Positions 61,364-64,000 of a DNA stretch of 64,000 nucleotides are shown piece by piece. This DNA comes from Adenanthera pavonina. Taxonomy: Eukaryota > Streptophyta > Magnoliopsida > Fabales > Fabaceae. Where the stretch lies: the NCBI GenBank assembly GCA_026686845.1, contig JAIVEN010000002.1, forward strand, positions 22,976,001 to 23,040,000. The letters are read 5' to 3'. Within the stretch, counting starts at the first letter, position 1. Each line of letters begins with the position of its first letter. The translations under genes were made by a program, and so were the position numbers. Under the pieces are notes generated by a model, which saw only the letters and a list, made by a program, of their open reading frames with translations, did no database searches and was not told the origin of the DNA.

Positions 61364-63722
61364 ATGACATATGTATTAATTGAACAACAGATTGTAAGTG
61401 CAAAGATATACTGAGTGACTTTTAGTTGTTACTAATCATTTGGATTAATTGATTTTAATATATAGATCCAGGAGGAGGGATCTAATGCATCCATTATATC
61501 TCGTCATGTGCTGTGGAAAAAGGGCAGGGAGAACAAGGATGATAATATTGATGATGAACATGTTCAGAGAGTTTGGGATGAATGTGTAAGTATAAAATAT
61601 ATGCATCGATGAATTATTTTGCTTTAAATGATAATCCTTACCATTTACTTTTAAATTTATCTTATAGGAGCAATTATCCCAGATAGTAACACAAGATGAG
61701 GTCCAAAACTGTGGGCATAATGATATACTGGGTAGGGTGTTACAAGTTCCTGCCGGTCGTGTTAGGGGTGTTGGATTTGGGGTTTGTCAGAGAGATTACT
61801 TTGGGACTCAAAAGCATTCAAAGTCCCAAACTAATAGCGAGGTTGCACAACTAAAAGGAAAGGTAGCCAACCTAGAAGATCAATTACAAAAATATGATGA
61901 GATGTTTGAACAACTCAAGCAGATGCAGGGGATAGGGAGGCTAGTAACACAAGGTAGCCCCAGCATGAAGGATAGTTACACACCTACATCTCAATTCCCT
62001 CAAGTAATTTCTTTCCCTACTGAGTTCATTGTAATTTCTTATTTCTTAATTTATTACTTTATGCTTGGTGTAGGGTGAATCAAAGTGCCAACTATGGTTG
62101 GAATCCCCTAAGCGTCATTTGGTTGCAAAGGGTAGTGTGTATAATAATAATGATACACTTCTGCACAATTCACCACTACCTAACGGTTACCTAAGAGTTA
62201 GAATTGAAAAAGCTGAGGAGCATGGAGCTGAGCTGCCGGTGCCAGTTGATGAAGTAACAATAGTTGGTGAGGCAATAGGTTATTTTGTTGCATGGCCTAG
62301 TAGCCTCATCAAGCTAGTTGAGATGGTATGTTATTGGCATATCATTATAATGTGTTATACCTATAATCATTGTTGAAATGATATGTCACTTCATCTCATG
62401 ATTTTTGTTGCTTACACAGTTACCTACACAGTCCAAAAGGAAGGGAAAACAAATCCAAGGGATGGGCCATTCAAAGGGATCGATCATTTCTCCCGTGAAG
62501 CAAAGGCCCGCCCCTAAAGTTAACAAAAAAGCATCACCATATTGCAATGCTCTTAGAATTGTTGTGAATGCTCTTGAGGAAGAAGAATCAAAATCCATAA
62601 ACTTTGATTTTCAAATTTACTATAAGGATATAGTTGATCATATTTCTAAAGAACAAATTATTGAAATCCTTGATCATGAATGGATAGGTGCCACTGTCAT
62701 TAACCTATACATCAGGTACTTGTACCATAACTTGTGAATGAAATCCTTTACTTTCCTTTTTTCATTTTTGTGAATGATATTAATAATGTATTTTTGTTTA
62801 AGATACTTGTATCATCATCTCTTGGTGCCAACTGGGTTAATGGGAAGGTTCTCTTTCATCAATCCCCATGAAATTGGAGCACATGAAGGATGTAAGTATA
62901 TGCAACAAGCACGTGTTGTATCAGATTTGTTTGAAGCTAGAGCAGCAGATGATATGTTATTCTTGGCACCATATAATGTTGGGTAAGTCATTTATTAAAT
63001 TTCCAATTATGAATACTTTCAATGCGAAATATGTTTAGAATTTGTTAATGCAAGATTTAAATTTTTAGGGAGCACTGGATATTAGTTGCTATGAATCCTT
63101 TAAGTGCAACAATATATTACATGGATTCCAAGCATGCAGAGCCAGAAGCCCACAAAGACATGCAAAAGTTATTTAATCTGTATGCATATATATGCTTTAT
63201 TTATTTCTTATTATGTGTCTATATTTTCTCATGTCATTATATTTTAATTAGTTTTTTTTACTATTTATTCTTATTAGAGCATTGAACACCTTTCGAGGAA
63301 GCCGTGGATTGTGGATACAAACTTAAGGGAGATCCTATAAATGGACAACAATACAAGTATTGATATATTTAAATTTAAGCAATTATTGTGAATATTTTTA
63401 TTGCATACATAAATTGATATGATCTTCTTTTTCTTTTAGTGCCCATACCAACCCGATGAAATTTATTGTGGATATTATGTTATGAAATTTATGAGATGTC
63501 ATTACACACGGTCAATCCATCATCCCTGACACTGTGTGTACTTCAACTCTATCTTATATTATATAAGTTTTTAAATTGTGTCAAATTCATTTAACTTATT
63601 ACATGTGATGCTTCATTTTGCAGTATTTTTTTGACACATATTATGCTTCCTACTCCAAAGAAGACATACAAGAAGTCGTAGAAGAATGGGCGAAATATGT
63701 GTTAAAAGAATGTAACTTATAG

Positions 63723-64000
63723 AATATTTATAATATTTGAGATATTGTTTAGAGCTATTTTGTGGTTTAGAAATATTTTTTTGTGACAATTAGACATTTG
63801 TAAGTTAATATTGATAGATAAGTAATGGATATCAACTTTTTCTTTTTGGAAAAAGCATGTACTTTTTAATTTCTATACATATCTAATGAAATTTTCAGAA
63901 TGGTTGGATTATTATTTACTTTTGTATTTTCATATTGTTGGAATGGTTGTTGAAATAGGGACTGCAAGGAAAAAACAAAATTTAAAAAAAATATATATAC
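63723..64000. other. Sequence after the CACTA second gene, element end not reached
   Basis: AT-rich 3' flank of the second gene; no CACTA terminus or subterminal array is visible before the window stops. Confidence 0.5.

Larger units (their letters stand above)
47469..63722 (+). pseudogene. CACTA second gene: Transposase_24-like plus Ulp1/C48 protease-like, split by a retrotransposon
   Basis: Exons followed with agreeing phases: 47469-47744, 47840-48049, about 48137-48199 continuing at 61369-61393 after the insertion, 61466-61585, 61668-62003, 62074-62325, 62420-62715, 62803-62982, 63069-63179, 63278-63356, 63440 to about 63530, and 63624-63722. The first four match the Transposase_24 group (VPIIYTKWKDVPRKIKDGIW; LWKKGRENKDD). 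The fifth holds a coiled coil (EVAQLKGKVANLEDQLQK). The sixth resembles DUF8039. The eighth to eleventh form a Ulp1-type cysteine protease with His 63073, Asp 63124, Gln 63449 and Cys 63467. Breaks: TAG closing exon 2 (48047), the 13-kb insertion, TAA at 63324, and a doubtful exon-11 donor. Function in the element is unknown; in SUMO proteases this fold cleaves ubiquitin-like proteins. Confidence 0.8.
42161..64000 (+). mobile_element. CACTA (En/Spm) DNA transposon, copy 2, right end outside the window
   Basis: Starts CACTACTACAGAATTGGCC at 42161 directly after ATA. Subterminal text near 42180-42310 repeats AACGCTTT/AAACGTT-type units (for example GGGAACGCTTTT, GAAACGTTTTTT, GAAAGCGTTC). The coding region follows on the plus strand: a TNP2 gene (44111-47359) and a second gene (47469-63722). 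A 13.16-kb retrotransposon lies inside the second gene. The right terminus is not in the window, so the end coordinate is only the window edge. It is a different family from copy 1, since terminal and subterminal units differ. Confidence 0.88.

Noticed and set aside
1..64000. CRISPR arrays, bacterial operons, rRNA genes or complete tRNA genes
   Set aside because: The window is plant nuclear DNA with spliced genes; no regularly spaced repeats, rRNA blocks or full tRNA cloverleaf sequences were seen by eye.

Overview
The window reads as nuclear DNA of a dicot-like flowering plant. Genes are split by GT-AG introns, the background is very AT-rich, and the identifiable families are typical of plants: a family-1 (UGT85-like) glycosyltransferase, a plant nitronate monooxygenase-like TIM-barrel protein, En/Spm (CACTA) transposons, an Athila-type Ty3/gypsy retrotransposon with an Asp-tRNA primer site, Stowaway-like MITEs and Mutator-like foldback elements. 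The species cannot be named from sequence alone. Only two cellular genes look intact; most of the rest is transposon sequence at different stages of decay.

Region by region: (1) 1-8.3 kb holds an intact six-exon nitronate monooxygenase-like gene (1771-5000) and a tandem, truncated and frameshifted copy (6085-8303). A foldback element (482-1583) with a 9-bp target duplication sits just upstream of the good copy and is absent from the broken one. (2) 8.3-18.4 kb is AT-rich, with MITEs, a second foldback element with a 9-bp target duplication (11172-12884), and a UGT pseudogene split by about 1.7 kb of inserted sequence. (3) 18.4-20.1 kb is an intact two-exon UGT85-like gene on the minus strand. 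(4) 21.6-28.3 kb is a complete CACTA element (ATA target duplication, tandem subterminal repeats). Its TNP2 transposase gene is broken, while its second gene is nearly open. (5) 28.3-42.1 kb has no recognised gene; it holds MITEs, an orphan copy of the UGT 3' flank, a tandem pair of about 1-kb units with a 2.5-kb solo-LTR-like element at their junction, and a foldback element. (6) 42.16 kb to the window end is a second CACTA element on the plus strand. Its TNP2 gene carries six in-frame stops. Its second gene (Transposase_24-like part, DUF8039-like part, Ulp1/C48 protease part) is split by a 13.16-kb Athila-type retrotransposon (48200-61363; 1,460-bp LTRs; ATGAC target duplication).

How it fits together: the two cellular genes look unrelated to each other, and each has a local decayed paralog, so small tandem duplications came first and transposons then accumulated. 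The clearest order of events is CACTA element first, then Athila-type insertion into its second gene, then independent loss of coding capacity in both. The most unusual item is the CACTA-borne protease-like gene: all four residues expected of a C48 active site are still encoded although the gene is interrupted.
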